DNA of 17,500 bases, taken from assembly GCA_012295275.1 (NCBI GenBank), contig CM022677.1:1332147-1349646 (forward strand). The letters are read 5' to 3'. The DNA is from Chrysomallon squamiferum. Lineage: Eukaryota; Mollusca; Gastropoda; Neomphalida; Peltospiridae. The notes beneath the pieces were generated by a model, which did not search any database, was not told where the DNA came from, and worked only from the letters and a program-made list of their open reading frames with translations. Shown here piece by piece: positions 1-9,366 of this stretch (its first letter is position 1; every line of letters begins with the position of its first letter). The position numbers and the translations under genes were made by a program.

Positions 1-690
1 AAAAAATTCGGAATATTCCCACTGAAAACGTCAAAATTGTGAAGAAAAGAAAACACAACAAAAAACACAACAATAAATAAATAAATAATAAAAATAAATA
101 GGAAAGAGGTATCAAACAGATATTATGAAGGATAAAAACCCACAAAGAACCTTAAATAAACATCGGCTATCTTTGAGTATTGGCGGCATGAAAAACACAT
201 GTAACACGTAATCCCTCAGCTACTGCGAAACGTTTTCGTGATTTCCCCACAGACGAGATCAACAGGCCACAAGAAACGTCATACGACCCTCTGTGACTCG
301 ATTAATTATTCATGACCTCTTGTTTTCCTTATATAGGCAGAACACATATATATGTGAACTGTAAAAACACGGCGAATAATTGACAGTACAGTTTTAAAAT
401 AGATGTCCTAAAACAGCAAATTAGTAAGAGAAAAAATATATAATAATAAATAAGCACTGACATAATAATAAGATAAGCATAAATACACAGTAACCACAAC
501 AAGAGCAAGAAAACAACAACAATTTCCACTACTACAAAAATTACTACAGCAATAAAATCATCAGTAATAAATGATGCTGATGATCATCATGATGATTATA
601 ATGGTGACATCACCGATGACAATAACGATGAAAAAAAAAAGACTGCAAAGATAAACAAACAAGAATTTAAGACTTATAAAAAGATACGTT
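1..690. other. AT-rich non-coding stretch without a gene
   Basis: No open frame here looks like protein. The only sizeable one, on the minus strand at 329-529, is a hydrophobic low-complexity translation of AT-rich DNA. Around 565-640 there are GAT/ATC trinucleotide remnants, including the perfect palindrome TGATGATCATCA at 578-589. I see no tRNA, transposon end or promoter-like block. Confidence 0.6.
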
Positions 691-699
691 TTTATTCAG

Positions 700-865
700 A
701 TATCTATCTATCTATCTATCTATCTATCTGTCTATCTATCTATCAATCTAGCAATCTATCAGTCTATCTATCTACCTGTCTATCTGTCTGTGTATCTCTC
801 TATATACACACATACACACATATACATATAAAAAATGCAAACATACATACATACATACATACGTA
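700..865. repeat. Compound ATCT / ACAT microsatellite
   Basis: An ATCT tetranucleotide array with some GTCT and AATC interruptions runs from about 700 to 800. It is followed by ACAC/TATA sequence and a clean CATA array at about 840-862. Interruptions increase toward the 3' side, which suggests an old, decaying array. Confidence 0.93.
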
Positions 866-963
866 AATACAAACGTCATATATACAAAGACACAAACATA
901 TACACATACATATAGTATATATATATCAGAGATGAGATAGAAGATAGAGAGATATATAGATAT

Positions 964-976
964 AAGAGAGAGAGAC

Positions 977-1041
<65 letters not shown>

Positions 1042-1049
1042 GAGAGAGT
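964..1049 (+). repeat. (GA)n microsatellite
   Basis: A nearly pure AG/GA dinucleotide array of about 85 bp, with one ACAT interruption near 975 and a GGGG interruption near 1040. It is the first of three long GA arrays in the window; the others are at 8676-8739 and 17268-17370. All three have the purine strand on the plus strand. Confidence 0.97.
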
Positions 1050-1390
1050 GTTTGGTAGGACACGTACAATAGAAGGAAGAATCATGTTAATAACACTCTA
1101 GTAATGAACTCTTATTTACGTCGAAAATTAATACAAAAAAATTCTCATTTCTGGTTTCTTCTCGTCTGTTTCATTGTGAACAATGGACCTGCATTAGAAT
1201 TAATTACCACAGGGAGAAAAATGGATCACTGTATCTTTCCGTCCATCTTCGTGTCTTGCTGCGCTTTGTATCATTACCTTTAATCAAACCGAGAAATAAA
1301 ACGTCGCAGGTAGTTTGTCTGTGATTAATCAGTCGACCAAGGTCATTTTGTTTGTTTGTCGTTAAGACAGATAATGATGTTTGTTCCAAA
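1050..1390. other. Unique non-coding sequence, nothing recognised
   Basis: About 340 bp of mixed-composition sequence between two microsatellites. The 61-codon minus-strand frame at 1204-1389 has ordinary amino-acid composition but shows no motif, splice context or codon pattern to support it. I treat it as chance. Confidence 0.5.
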
Positions 1391-1565
1391 ATAAATAAAT
1401 AAAATGAAATAAAATAATAATGATAATAAAAATAATAATAATACTAATACTACTACTAATAATAATAATGATAATGATGATGATGATGATGATGATATTA
1501 TTAATAAAGGTGTTATCATCATAACCAGAACAATAATAATGATAATGGTGATGATTTTGATTATG
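1391..1565. repeat. AAT/GAT trinucleotide-rich tract
   Basis: AAAT and AAT units pass into ACT, AAT and then a clean GAT run at about 1475-1495, followed by more degenerate AAT/GAT. The translated frame rich in Ile on the minus strand is a product of this repeat and not a gene. Confidence 0.9.
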
Positions 1566-1793
1566 ATACAAAATAAAAAAACTGAAAAACATAAACAAAA
1601 CTGAAAATATTAAAACGACGACGGCGATTGTGATGATTCGTCGACAAGATAATGAAATTAAGAAAACTCATAATCAGTAACTGAGTGGCTGATGAACATA
1701 TTGAAATATTTCTGTTTGTGTGATGCGACTGTAGTTTTATTCTGAGCTCTCGGTTTGTTCTCAGAACACGTGTGAAATCCTTAACCTTTCTTC

Positions 1794-1974
1794 TGTTGCT
1801 TTTTTTGTTTGTTTTTGTTATTTTTATTTTTTTTTTTTTTTTTGCATTTAAATGAGAAGAAAATGATGCTGAATAAAAGTGCAGTAATAAGGAGTGTAGC
1901 ATTTTACTGTAACAGATACAAAATAGTTTTAGTTGTCTACGAATTATTATTGTGGTTTTTTTTTTTTTTTTTTT
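1794..1974. repeat. Two T-rich homopolymer tracts
   Basis: An interrupted poly-T tract ends near 1843, and a pure run of 19 T lies at 1956-1974. Together they explain the lysine-rich minus-strand frame at 1561-2061. They could be A-tails of old minus-strand retroinsertions, but no attached retroelement body is recognisable. Confidence 0.85.
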
Positions 1975-2411
1975 AATAAAAATGTTATCCTCAGTGATGC
2001 TGATCAGGAAAACAATAAGAAATTGACGACCTTCACTGTAGATATTACATTTACGTAACATACTTATATACTTTTAGATATAATTTACAAGCTAATCCGG
2101 TAATTTTAATTAATTTTTAATTACACGAATAAAGCCACTATATTAAAGTGTAATGTTTGATCTTATAATGTCTACATTTCTGCAGCTTAGAGGAAATGAG
2201 CCAGCGCTGTATGGTAATTCAGTACCCAGTGATTGCTGAGGCGCGCGCGTCACGTTGGGTTTTGTAAGTAAATCTAGTCCGACTTAACAGCAGATATTAA
2301 ACTACAAAGCCGTAGTGACATTTTATTTATCTGCAAATATGGTTTTCGCGGTTAGTAATAAATTGAACCTTAAGTTAGCAAAACCAAACGTTGCAGCTAA
2401 ATAAAAGAAAA
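1975..2411. other. Non-coding stretch with a short CG-alternating patch
   Basis: No gene seen. A GCGCGCGCG alternating run at about 2241-2250 stands out in AT-rich surroundings and resembles a short Z-DNA-prone tract. The rest is AT-rich sequence without recognisable structure. Confidence 0.5.
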
Positions 2412-2532
2412 TGTGTTTGTATGCGTGTATGTGTCTGTGAGTGTGTGTCTGTGTGTGTATGGGTGTGTTTGTCGAGGTGAGTGTGTGGTTGTGTGTGTGC
2501 ATTTCAGTGTGTGGTTGTGTTTGTGTATGAAT

Positions 2533-2585
<53 letters not shown>

Positions 2586-2592
2586 TGTGTGT

Positions 2593-2633
<41 letters not shown>

Positions 2634-2742
2634 TGTGTGTGTGTGTGTGTGTGTGTATGTGTGTGTGTGTGTATGTGAGTGTGTGTGTGTGTGAGTGTGT
2701 GTGTGTATGTGAGTGTGTGTGTGTGTGTGTGATTGTGTGTTT
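2412..2742. repeat. Long (GT)n microsatellite
   Basis: About 330 bp dominated by GT dinucleotides, with GA, CT and AT interruptions. The purest part is about 2535-2585. Open frames on both strands here translate as Cys-Val or Thr-His alternation, which is simply the dinucleotide read in frame. Confidence 0.97.
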
Positions 2743-2992
2743 TAAATGAAGTTTATAACAGCAAATATTAAAACAGAAACAGGTTTTATAATCAACGCAG
2801 TGAAGTTCACTGGACAATTATACATACATAATTCATGAATATTCATCGATGGAATCATTATCTAATCGATTTTTGAATATCACACTGAACGCTGCCTACA
2901 TTTTATATATAATCTGTTTCTTTACAAATGTCTGTGAGTTTATAATTACTGTCACGACGACTATAATAATGACGTCACTGTTGAAGAGATGA
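2743..2992. other. Short unique stretch with one CRE-type octamer
   Basis: No gene seen. The perfect palindrome TGACGTCA occurs at 2970-2977, the canonical CREB/ATF binding octamer. One site alone proves nothing about regulation. Confidence 0.4.
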
Positions 2993-3215
2993 CGATGATA
3001 ATCTTGTTGATGATGATGACTGCAAAATCACCTTGGAGATAATGTTACTACTACTGCTGCCGCTACTACTACTATACTACTACAACTACTACTACAACTC
3101 ATTCTATAACTACTGCAACTATTCCTGCTACCATGTTACTACTAGTGCTAATAACAACAACAACAACAGCAACAACAATAATAATAATAAGAACAACAAC
3201 AACAATAGCAAAAGC
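2993..3215. repeat. GAT / ACT / AAC / AAT trinucleotide tract
   Basis: GAT units at about 2993-3020 are followed by ACT units from about 3044 and then AAC and AAT units to about 3210. The Asn-rich plus-strand frame and Val/Ile-rich minus-strand frame here are repeat translations. Confidence 0.92.
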
Positions 3216-3710
3216 AATAATCATGTAAATTCCTTTAACAAGAAAAACTAAAAAAAAAAAAATAATATTTCCATCTTGAAATAGTGTATTCATTGCTGTT
3301 ATAAAACATGAAAGCACTTAGTTCATCGATATTTTTTCTTGACAAAAACCTCATTGTAGGAAATTAAATTTAGTCTTTACACTGATGCGACAATGAACTG
3401 CTATTCGAGATGATAAGTATTCATTTTCCACTGGTCCCTGTAGAACGCCAGTAAAAATGAAATCGCATTAGAACGTAATTCATTATTCAAGTGCGCGTTA
3501 ACACTAATTAACTTTTAGAAACAGTTTGGAATATTTGATGGAAACGTAGAGCGAAATGATCTACTGGAAAAACATATGGAAGAAAAAGTAAAACACAAAA
3601 GGAAGAAATAAAGATGATATTGTAGTGAAGTAAAATTATTTCTCTGAATTAAACGGAACAGTGAAAATGGTTAATTTAAGACGAACTCTATAAAACTGCC
3701 TTTATTATTG
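3216..3710. other. AT-rich unique stretch, no gene seen
   Basis: About 500 bp without tandem repeats apart from an A run at about 3250. No motif, RNA fold or convincing open frame is apparent. Confidence 0.5.
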
Positions 3711-4270
3711 AAAAAGTACAATAGACGACGTATTGATGCACATTTTAGTTGACGATGTTTGAGATATATATAAACACATACATACGTACATATATATATA
3801 TATATATATACATACGTACATACAAAAAGTACAATAGAATTCGTATTGATGCACATTTTAGTTGACGATGTTTGAGATATATATAAACACATACATACGT
3901 ACATATATATATATATATACATACGTACATACAAAAAGTACAATAGAATTCGTATTGATGCACATTTTAGTTGACGATGTTTGAGATATATATACATACG
4001 TACATATATATATATATACATACGTACATACAAAAAGTACAATATATATATATATAGATATATATAAACATACATACATACAAAAATATATATATATATA
4101 TACATACATACATAGACGAATTCGTATTGATGCACATTTTAGTTGACGATGTTTGAGATATATATAAACACATACATACGTACATATATATATATATATA
4201 TACATACGTACATACAAAAAGTACAATAGACGACGTATTGATGCACATTTTAGTTGACGATGTTTGAGAT
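3711..4270. repeat. Five-copy minisatellite, period about 110 bp
   Basis: A conserved core of about 38 bp beginning GTATTGATGCACATTTTAG occurs five times, starting at 3730, 3843, 3952, 4124 and 4235. Between cores lies a variable spacer of (TA)n flanked by ACATACGTACAT, ending in AAAAAGTACAATAGA just before the next core. Starts of the AAAAAGTACAATA leader at 3711, 3824, 3933, 4032 and 4216 give unit lengths of 113, 109 and 99 bp, then a longer fourth interval of 184 bp. In that interval a TA expansion and a leaderless core (4113 onward) are found. Copies 1 and 5 read TAGACGACGTATTG, copies 2 and 3 read TAGAATTCGTATTG, and copy 4 is a hybrid (GACGAATTCG). Confidence 0.95.
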
Positions 4271-4367
4271 ACATTTGTAACAAAGACGTGCTCTAATTTG
4301 ATGTAATAATTTTATTTTTCTCTGTTATTGAATATTTTCTAAATAATAATAATACTGAAATAAATGT

Positions 4368-4394
4368 ATATATGTACGTACGTGGGTATTTGTA

Positions 4395-4439
<45 letters not shown>

Positions 4440-4630
4440 GTACGTATGTATGTATGTATGTATGTATGTATATATGTATAAATATATATATATATATATA
4501 TATGTATATGTATGTATGTACGTATGTATGTATGTATGTATATATGTATAAATATATATATATATATATGTATATGTATGTATGTACGTATGTATGTATG
4601 TATGTATATATGTATATATGTATAAATCAA
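4368..4630. repeat. TA / GTAT / GTACG compound array
   Basis: Alternating (TA)n, (GTAT)n and GTACG blocks. TACG landmarks at 4441, 4519 and 4585 show a higher-order unit of 78 then 66 bp. The sense is the reverse complement of the ACATACGTACAT spacers in the minisatellite 100-600 bp upstream, so the two arrays could pair as a large hairpin. Confidence 0.92.
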
Positions 4631-4883
4631 AAGAAATATATTTATGGGGAAGTGTTTAGATGTGTTTATATCTATGTAAACGTAAGCTGGGTACATATTT
4701 CTATTGCTATTCGAATTGGCAAATTAAACTGGTCGGAATTTTAAACATAAGAGTCGAGTGAATCTTAATAAACACTTTGCCCTCTCTGATATTTAATCCT
4801 CTAACGGTAACTGATAACACGTGATTATCTGACAAAATAATATAGAGACGTACGTAACTCTGTACGTAATTATCTCATAATGT

Positions 4884-4932
4884 TCATATATATATATATA
4901 AGTTCATATAGATATATATATATTTATACTCT
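4884..4932. repeat. (TA)n-rich patch
   Basis: Two short TATATA blocks separated by AGTTCATATAG. This is a minor microsatellite. Confidence 0.8.
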
Positions 4933-4934
4933 TA

Positions 4935-5347
4935 TGTACGTATACGATAAAATAACAAACATCATCATTATCATCATTTTTATTTTTTTTTTAAGGAATC
5001 TATTTAGTCTTAGTTATTAAAGGGAGATAAATTTCAAAGGGAAATAACTCAGTGCATAATGGATATCCTTGCGGCATTAACCACTGATGAAATATGAGTG
5101 CAGTGCGCATGTGTGCGACAGAGAACTAACGAGAATACGTGTCACTGAAAGATTAAGTGTCTGTGGTTAGTTATTACATGTCATAAATCTGTAAACAAGA
5201 AACATGGAAATTTATTCACAGAAACAGTGAAAAATTAACAACTGCTTTATCCTTATACATATTCATTCGTACACCGATATACCAGTACACATACACATAA
5301 ACACATAATACAAACATATAAACTCAGTATTAAAACACGCAGTGAAC
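4935..5347. other. Unique stretch with paired AAAGGGA-type motifs
   Basis: No gene seen. AAAGGGAGATAA at 5019-5030 and AAAGGGAAATAACTC at 5036-5050 form a close direct repeat with 17-bp spacing. A related AAAGGGAGACAACTG lies at 10385-10399. Such motifs are, as far as I recall, common in mollusc repeat families. Confidence 0.45.
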
Positions 5348-5434
5348 ACGCACACACATATATATATACATACATACACACATACACACAGATATACATA
5401 CATACATACATACATACACACACACACATATATA
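5348..5434. repeat. (CACATA)/(CATA) microsatellite
   Basis: CA, TA and CATA units alternate, with a clean CATA block at about 5397-5417. It continues a weaker ACATA-rich zone that starts near 5270. Confidence 0.9.
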
Positions 5435-5624
5435 CTGAACATGTGTTATTAACTTATGGATATTTTACAAGACACAATAGCTAGTAGAAAGTATCGACTC
5501 ACTGAATATATAACTTTTTAAATTTCGTTCAGTAATAAATTTTATAACTGGTGATTCTTGTATGTTTTTATATTCTGAACAAATTGTTCGTTTAAAACGA
5601 GAAGCTATGTCAATAAGCTTATTT

Positions 5625-5663
<39 letters not shown>

Positions 5664-5681
5664 AATAATAATAATAATAAA
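5625..5681. repeat. (AAC)n then (AAT)n microsatellite
   Basis: About 12 AAC units pass directly into about 7 AAT units. The array ends about 33 bp before the left terminus of the DNA transposon at 5715. The Leu-rich minus-strand frame (5465-5773) runs through it and is a repeat artefact. Confidence 0.95.
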
Positions 5682-5746
5682 TTATAAGAAGACGATGAAG
5701 AGAAAGAAGAAGTACAATGGTATCTGTTTTCAGCGGCCCCCGGGAA

Positions 5747-5872
5747 GAGCGGCCACCTGCGATCTACGGACACTTTCCTAGTTTCGATTGTTTCATTGTG
5801 TCCCTCACGTGAGCGGCCACCTGCGAAATACGGACACTTTCCTAGTTTCGATTGTTACAGTGTCCCTCAGGT
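5747..5872 (+). repeat. 64/62-bp subterminal tandem duplication inside the transposon
   Basis: Two near-identical units begin GAGCGGCCACCTGCG at 5747 and 5811. Each contains CGGACACTTTCCTAGTTTCG and ends TGTCCCTCA(C/G)GT. A third, truncated start GAGCGGACA follows at 5873. Subterminal repeats of this sort may be transposase-binding sites. Confidence 0.93.
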
Positions 5873-6162
5873 GAGCGGACATCCACTGAAAGCGGACATG
5901 GACAGGTTTTTAATTACTGCTCCACTGCTAAAGCGGACAGGCCTAGCGATATGGACTTGTTTTCTCCTAAATTAATGCGTACAACAGTTTACACGGTATT
6001 TTCAAAGATGGCGTTTCCTGCACTGCACAGTGCATGCTGGGAGTATTTTTAGTAGAATCACGTGAACCCGCTTACTGCAATAGCAAAACGCCTGCCCGCC
6101 TAACCCGAGCGAGTTCAACTCGTTTGATACCTGATTTTGATAATTCGTTCATTCCATGCATA

Positions 6163-6759
6163 CCGTATATACATGTGTACAAGGCGACCTTATGTATAAG
6201 TCGATCTGTATTTTAAGTCCAAAAATTGCGTCATTTTAGGTATTAACTTGTGTATAAGTCGACTGTAGATTCCAGGCACCGTCACTTTGTTTTCAATTTG
6301 TCGGTAGTGGATATTAATGACGATTGCAATATTATTTCACCAAATTCTTTACAATTACACAAGTGAGTTTTGTTTATGAAATTAGGACCGATATTTAGTG
6401 CAATTTGGCAGAGAAGTCTGCATTCCTAGATCATTGCAAGACGCCGTAAGGCATAACGCCGTACTGACAGTTTTCTCGCTTTAAAATGTATTTTTATGTC
6501 ATTAAACGGAAGAATATCATGTTTTACATTCATATTTGGTTTTGTTATCTAATTTTTCAAAAATTTTTATACGATAAAATTATATTTTTGAAAAGCTGAA
6601 AGACCGCGATTATTTTAGATGCATCCCGTAGCAAAAAATAGTCAAAATGGCGACTCTTCAGCAACAGCTACAAAAGCATTACCTATGTATAAGTCGACCC
6701 CCAAAATATTACCTTAATATAGTCTCCCAAAAATTCGACTTATACACAAGTATATACGG
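6163..6759. mobile_element. MITE nested in the pogo-like element
   Basis: The termini CCGTATATAC (from 6163) and GTATATACGG (to 6759) are perfect inverted repeats flanked by TA on each side (6161-6162 and 6760-6761). The inversion extends inward, with degeneracy on the left, through TTGTGTATAAGTCGA. The TATAAGTCGA motif occurs directly at about 6196, 6253 and 6689, and inverted at about 6735-6744, so the right end can fold into a local hairpin. The element is about 597 bp with no coding capacity. TA duplication and end structure fit a Tc1/mariner-pogo type MITE. It must be younger than the host element it interrupts. Confidence 0.87.
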
Positions 6760-7062
6760 TACTTCTGTTTTTGTAAAAGCCGCTTCTTATCCGTGCCTGG
6801 GTTTCAAACGCAATATTTTGTAAAACATAATTTATGACGCGCAAAGTATGTTTTATTTATATTCATAAATGAACACCGTATGTTTGTGTTTTAAAAGAAA
6901 GCTGTGATGCTTGCTACTGCAAAGTCCGTGGGTAATGTGAATAAATCTTCTTGATATATCTTAAAAAAAAACAAAAAATAAGAAATAAAAATTTTAAAAT
7001 TGTGATACTGGGACACTTTTGCTCTGCCTAAAAGGTGTCGCCACAAAACAGATACCACTGTA

Positions 7063-7510
7063 TAACGACAGATTAATGGTAGAATTACTAGATTTCTTTA
7101 TTTGATTAGGAGATATTGATTTTATTACAAGATAACACTCGTCCATAAATAAATAAATCTACCAACTTACCTGTATATATATATAACTAGTACATCGGCC
7201 TTTCAGTTCTATTTACAAATGACGTCAATATATAAACAATAAGGTGACGTCATGACCATTGCAGCAGCGCTCTGTATGATGGTATTTATGGATGAATGGA
7301 TATATGCGACTTTGTTTTATTTCCTTTGTTTACAACGTACACTGTTATATAGTAATATATGTTTACAAATAAGGACTAACTGAAATCTAATATGTTTCTA
7401 ACATTTTCAATTTTCATGTTCTAAATTTACAACTGATAAAACGAATTAAACCGGATAAAATGAATTATGTTTAAGCTAATTAGGAAAACCTAGGAAACAT
7501 TTATTAAATA
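7063..7510. other. Unique stretch with two CRE-type octamers
   Basis: No gene seen. Two perfect TGACGTCA octamers lie at 7220-7227 and 7245-7252, 25 bp apart. The intervening sequence is AT-rich with TATATAAAC, which superficially resembles a TATA box. No downstream open frame supports a promoter. Confidence 0.4.
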
Positions 7511-7514
7511 TTAC

Positions 7515-7650
7515 AAAAAAAAAAAAAAAAAAAAAAAAAACATTCATCAAATAGAGCGAAAGAGACAGAAAAAAAAAAAAATAATAATAATAATAAAGAC
7601 AAAATAAAATAGAAATAAAAAATACAAAAATAAAATAAAATAAAATAAAA
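7515..7650. repeat. Poly-A run and A-rich AAAAT/AAT repeats
   Basis: A run of 26 A at 7515-7540 is followed by a second A run near 7569-7581, AAT units and then AAAAT units to 7650. The Phe/Tyr-rich minus-strand frame here is an artefact. Retroinsertion tails are possible but no body is recognised. Confidence 0.9.
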
Positions 7651-8022
7651 GAGTTCACATCGATTTTCATAAACAACACGAGGATTGCAAGGACACGCAC
7701 ATTATTTTTATTTTTTACCTTTTTATTTTATTAATTTTTTAGAACACGCTATCTTTAGACTAGATTTTGAATCATGGATAGAACTATTTTTATACTGTCA
7801 TAATTTGTCTACTTTTAGTTTTAGTTCTTTTTTTATTGTAATAATGATTATCACGATGATGGATTCATCATGACATAATTATTGCTAATGCTAGTAGCAA
7901 AACTAATTAGTTCTTTTTTAGATAATATATTAAGAAACTGTGTTATCAGAAATGTGTATTCCTTATATTTTACTCAGTAAAAATTGTATGTTATATCTAA
8001 GTGTATGCATGTTATGTTTAAA
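7651..8022. other. AT-rich stretch, nothing recognised
   Basis: T-rich and AT-rich sequence with no credible open frame, RNA or transposon end. Confidence 0.5.
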
Positions 8023-8199
8023 TGTGTGTATGTATGTATGTATGTATGTATGTGTATATCTGTCTGTCTGTATGTATGTATATATGTCTGTCTGTCTGTA
8101 TGTATGTATCTATGTATGTATGTGTGTTTGTATGTTATATTTTGTACATGTATAATTGTACGTACGTACGCTATATATTTGTATGTATCTATTTATACT

Positions 8200-8250
<51 letters not shown>
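8023..8250. repeat. GTAT / CTGT / TA compound microsatellite
   Basis: GTAT tetranucleotides alternate with CTGT blocks at about 8023-8135. A degenerate patch with GTACGTACGTACG (8159-8170) follows, then a pure (TA) run of about 24 units at 8202-8250. Three overlapping Tyr/Val/Cys-rich frames are repeat translations. Confidence 0.95.
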
Positions 8251-8254
<4 letters not shown>

Positions 8255-8670
8255 ACGTGTAGATATGTGTATATATATGGCTGTAATTAGTGCTATATAA
8301 ATATAAAGTTGAAAATAATAAGAAGAAATAACTCAGGTGAACAAACACAAGCTGAAATGATAAAAAAGAAATCTGTTAAAAAAATATTTAATTTTTGGTT
8401 TACATAATGGATGTATGTGCATGTAAGTTAACATAAATTTTAATAATAATAGCAGTTACTTTAAAGTGACTTATTTATTCTGTGGATCACCTGCCGTTCA
8501 TTTTCTAGAAGCCCATTTGGACAGCTAATTTAAGGTAACTGTCAGTTTGGTGTCCTTTTATTCATCACCTATTGTCAAACTCTGTACACGAGGTCAATAT
8601 CCGACATCTCGGGTAATTAGCTCTCGACCTATTTGTGGTTTTAAATGTCTTTTAATGAACAGTCTGCGAA
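8251..8670. other. Unique low-repeat sequence upstream of the GA array
   Basis: AT-rich to about 8465, then more balanced sequence (8470-8670) without repeats. A homeodomain-type TAATTA core occurs near 8612. No exon or promoter can be called. Confidence 0.4.
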
Positions 8671-8672
8671 GG

Positions 8673-8675
<3 letters not shown>

Positions 8676-8739
<64 letters not shown>
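8676..8739 (+). repeat. (GA)n microsatellite
   Basis: An uninterrupted GA array of 64 bp. It directly abuts the CpG-richer block that follows. The Arg-Glu frames running through it are repeat translations. Confidence 0.97.
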
Positions 8740-8740
<1 letters not shown>

Positions 8741-8741
<1 letters not shown>

Positions 8742-8960
8742 TCCCCAGAGCCGCCATGTTTGCAGAGCTAGTCTAAATCGATACGTAAAGAGATACGGTA
8801 AAACGTCGAACTCTCGCGGGAATTTCTCGTGTAACGTCGCTTCTCATGTTTCAGATTTCGCATCGATTCGAAGTTCTGCACTAACGGTTGATAGCGGAGA
8901 TTAGCGACAACAAAAAGGCTCGTTGCACATGCGTAATAAAAGCAATCATCTCGTTTCCAA
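8741..8960. promoter_or_regulatory. CpG-richer low-repeat block, candidate promoter or regulatory element
   Basis: By eye this 220-bp block holds about 17 CpG dinucleotides, unlike the AT-rich flanks. It contains GAGCCGCCATGTTTG (8748-8762), whose reverse complement fits the YY1-type AAACATGGCGGC. It also holds TCTCGCGGGAAT near 8811, which resembles an E2F site, and a CCAAT at about 8957. It lies just downstream of a GA array. The ATG at 8755 has a strong GCCGCC context but opens only six codons. A promoter, a 5' exon or chance GC enrichment are all possible. Confidence 0.3.
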
Positions 8961-8999
8961 TAGTTACACTGTGATCTCCGATTGTCATGAAATATTAAT

Positions 9000-9215
9000 A
9001 ATAATAAAACAAAATAAAATAAAATAAAATAAAATAAAATAAAATAAAATTAAATAAATAAAATGAAATAAAATAAAATACATAATAAAAAAAACCCCAA
9101 CAAAACATAAAATTAAAAAATCAAAAACGGAAACAAATAAAAATAAATAAATAAATATTAACAACAAAAACAACAACAACAACAACAATAATAATAATAA
9201 TATTAATAATAATTT
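9000..9215. repeat. (AAAAT)n, AAAT and AAC/AAT repeats
   Basis: A clean AAAAT pentanucleotide array (about 9005-9050) decays into AAAT and AAAAC units, followed by AAC and AAT trinucleotides to about 9215. The Leu/Phe-rich minus-strand frame is a by-product. Confidence 0.93.
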
Positions 9216-9231
9216 AACGTTAAACAAATAT

Positions 9232-9262
9232 TGAAAGCATTTTTGTATCCCTCGATATTAGA
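9232..9262 (+). repeat. Dispersed 31-bp repeat, copy 1
   Basis: TGAAAGCATTTTTGTATCCC followed by TCGATATTAGAA. It matches the sequence at 10869-10900 with only three or four differences. Confidence 0.75.
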
Positions 9263-9278
9263 ATAAATAAGATATACT

Positions 9279-9366
9279 AAGCGTGCGTGCGTGCGTGCGT
9301 ACATGTGTGTGCGTTTACGCATCATACACACATACACGTAAACATACACACATACAAACATACATA
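9279..9366. repeat. (GCGT)n and CACATA microsatellites
   Basis: A GCGT array at 9280-9300 is followed by GT-rich and then ACACATA-rich sequence. GCGT arrays can adopt Z-DNA. Confidence 0.9.

Larger units (their letters stand above)
5715..7060. mobile_element. Non-autonomous pogo/Tigger-like DNA transposon, interrupted by a nested MITE
   Basis: The left end CAATGGTATCTGTTTT (5715-5730) and right end AAAACAGATACCACTG (7045-7060) are inverted copies of each other at 15 of 16 positions. Both are flanked by TA, the target duplication expected of Tc1/mariner-pogo elements. Inside the left end lie AGCGGCCACC and AGCGGACA subterminal repeats, a style typical of pogo/Tigger-like families. Removing the nested 6163-6759 insertion and one TA leaves about 747 bp, too short for a transposase. 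The open frames at 5852-6052 and 6034-6216 show no transposase or DDE signature. I infer it was mobilised in trans; the exact family is not proven. Confidence 0.82.

Noticed and set aside
2323-2817. Open frame of 164 codons rich in Thr-His on the minus strand
   Set aside because: It is a (GT)n array read in frame; the flanking parts show no protein character.
3711-4270. CRISPR-like array of conserved cores with spacers
   Set aside because: Spacers are the same TA/ACATACGT sequence with length changes rather than unique sequences, and the genome appears to be animal.
3671-4283. Overlapping minus-strand frames with repeated blocks such as TSSTKMCINTN
   Set aside because: They translate the ~110-bp minisatellite. 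Different copies fall in different frames because unit lengths vary, so it is not a repeat protein.
5852-6216. Two plus-strand frames of 60-66 codons
   Set aside because: They lie inside the non-autonomous transposon, overlap its repeats, and show no transposase motif.
7228-7260. TATATAAAC as a TATA box between two CRE octamers
   Set aside because: TATA-like words are everywhere in this AT-rich sequence and no exon follows.
8674-8904. Plus-strand frames passing through the GA array and ATG at 8755 with GCCGCC context
   Set aside because: The long frames start within the Arg-Glu repeat, and the well-placed ATG stops after six codons.
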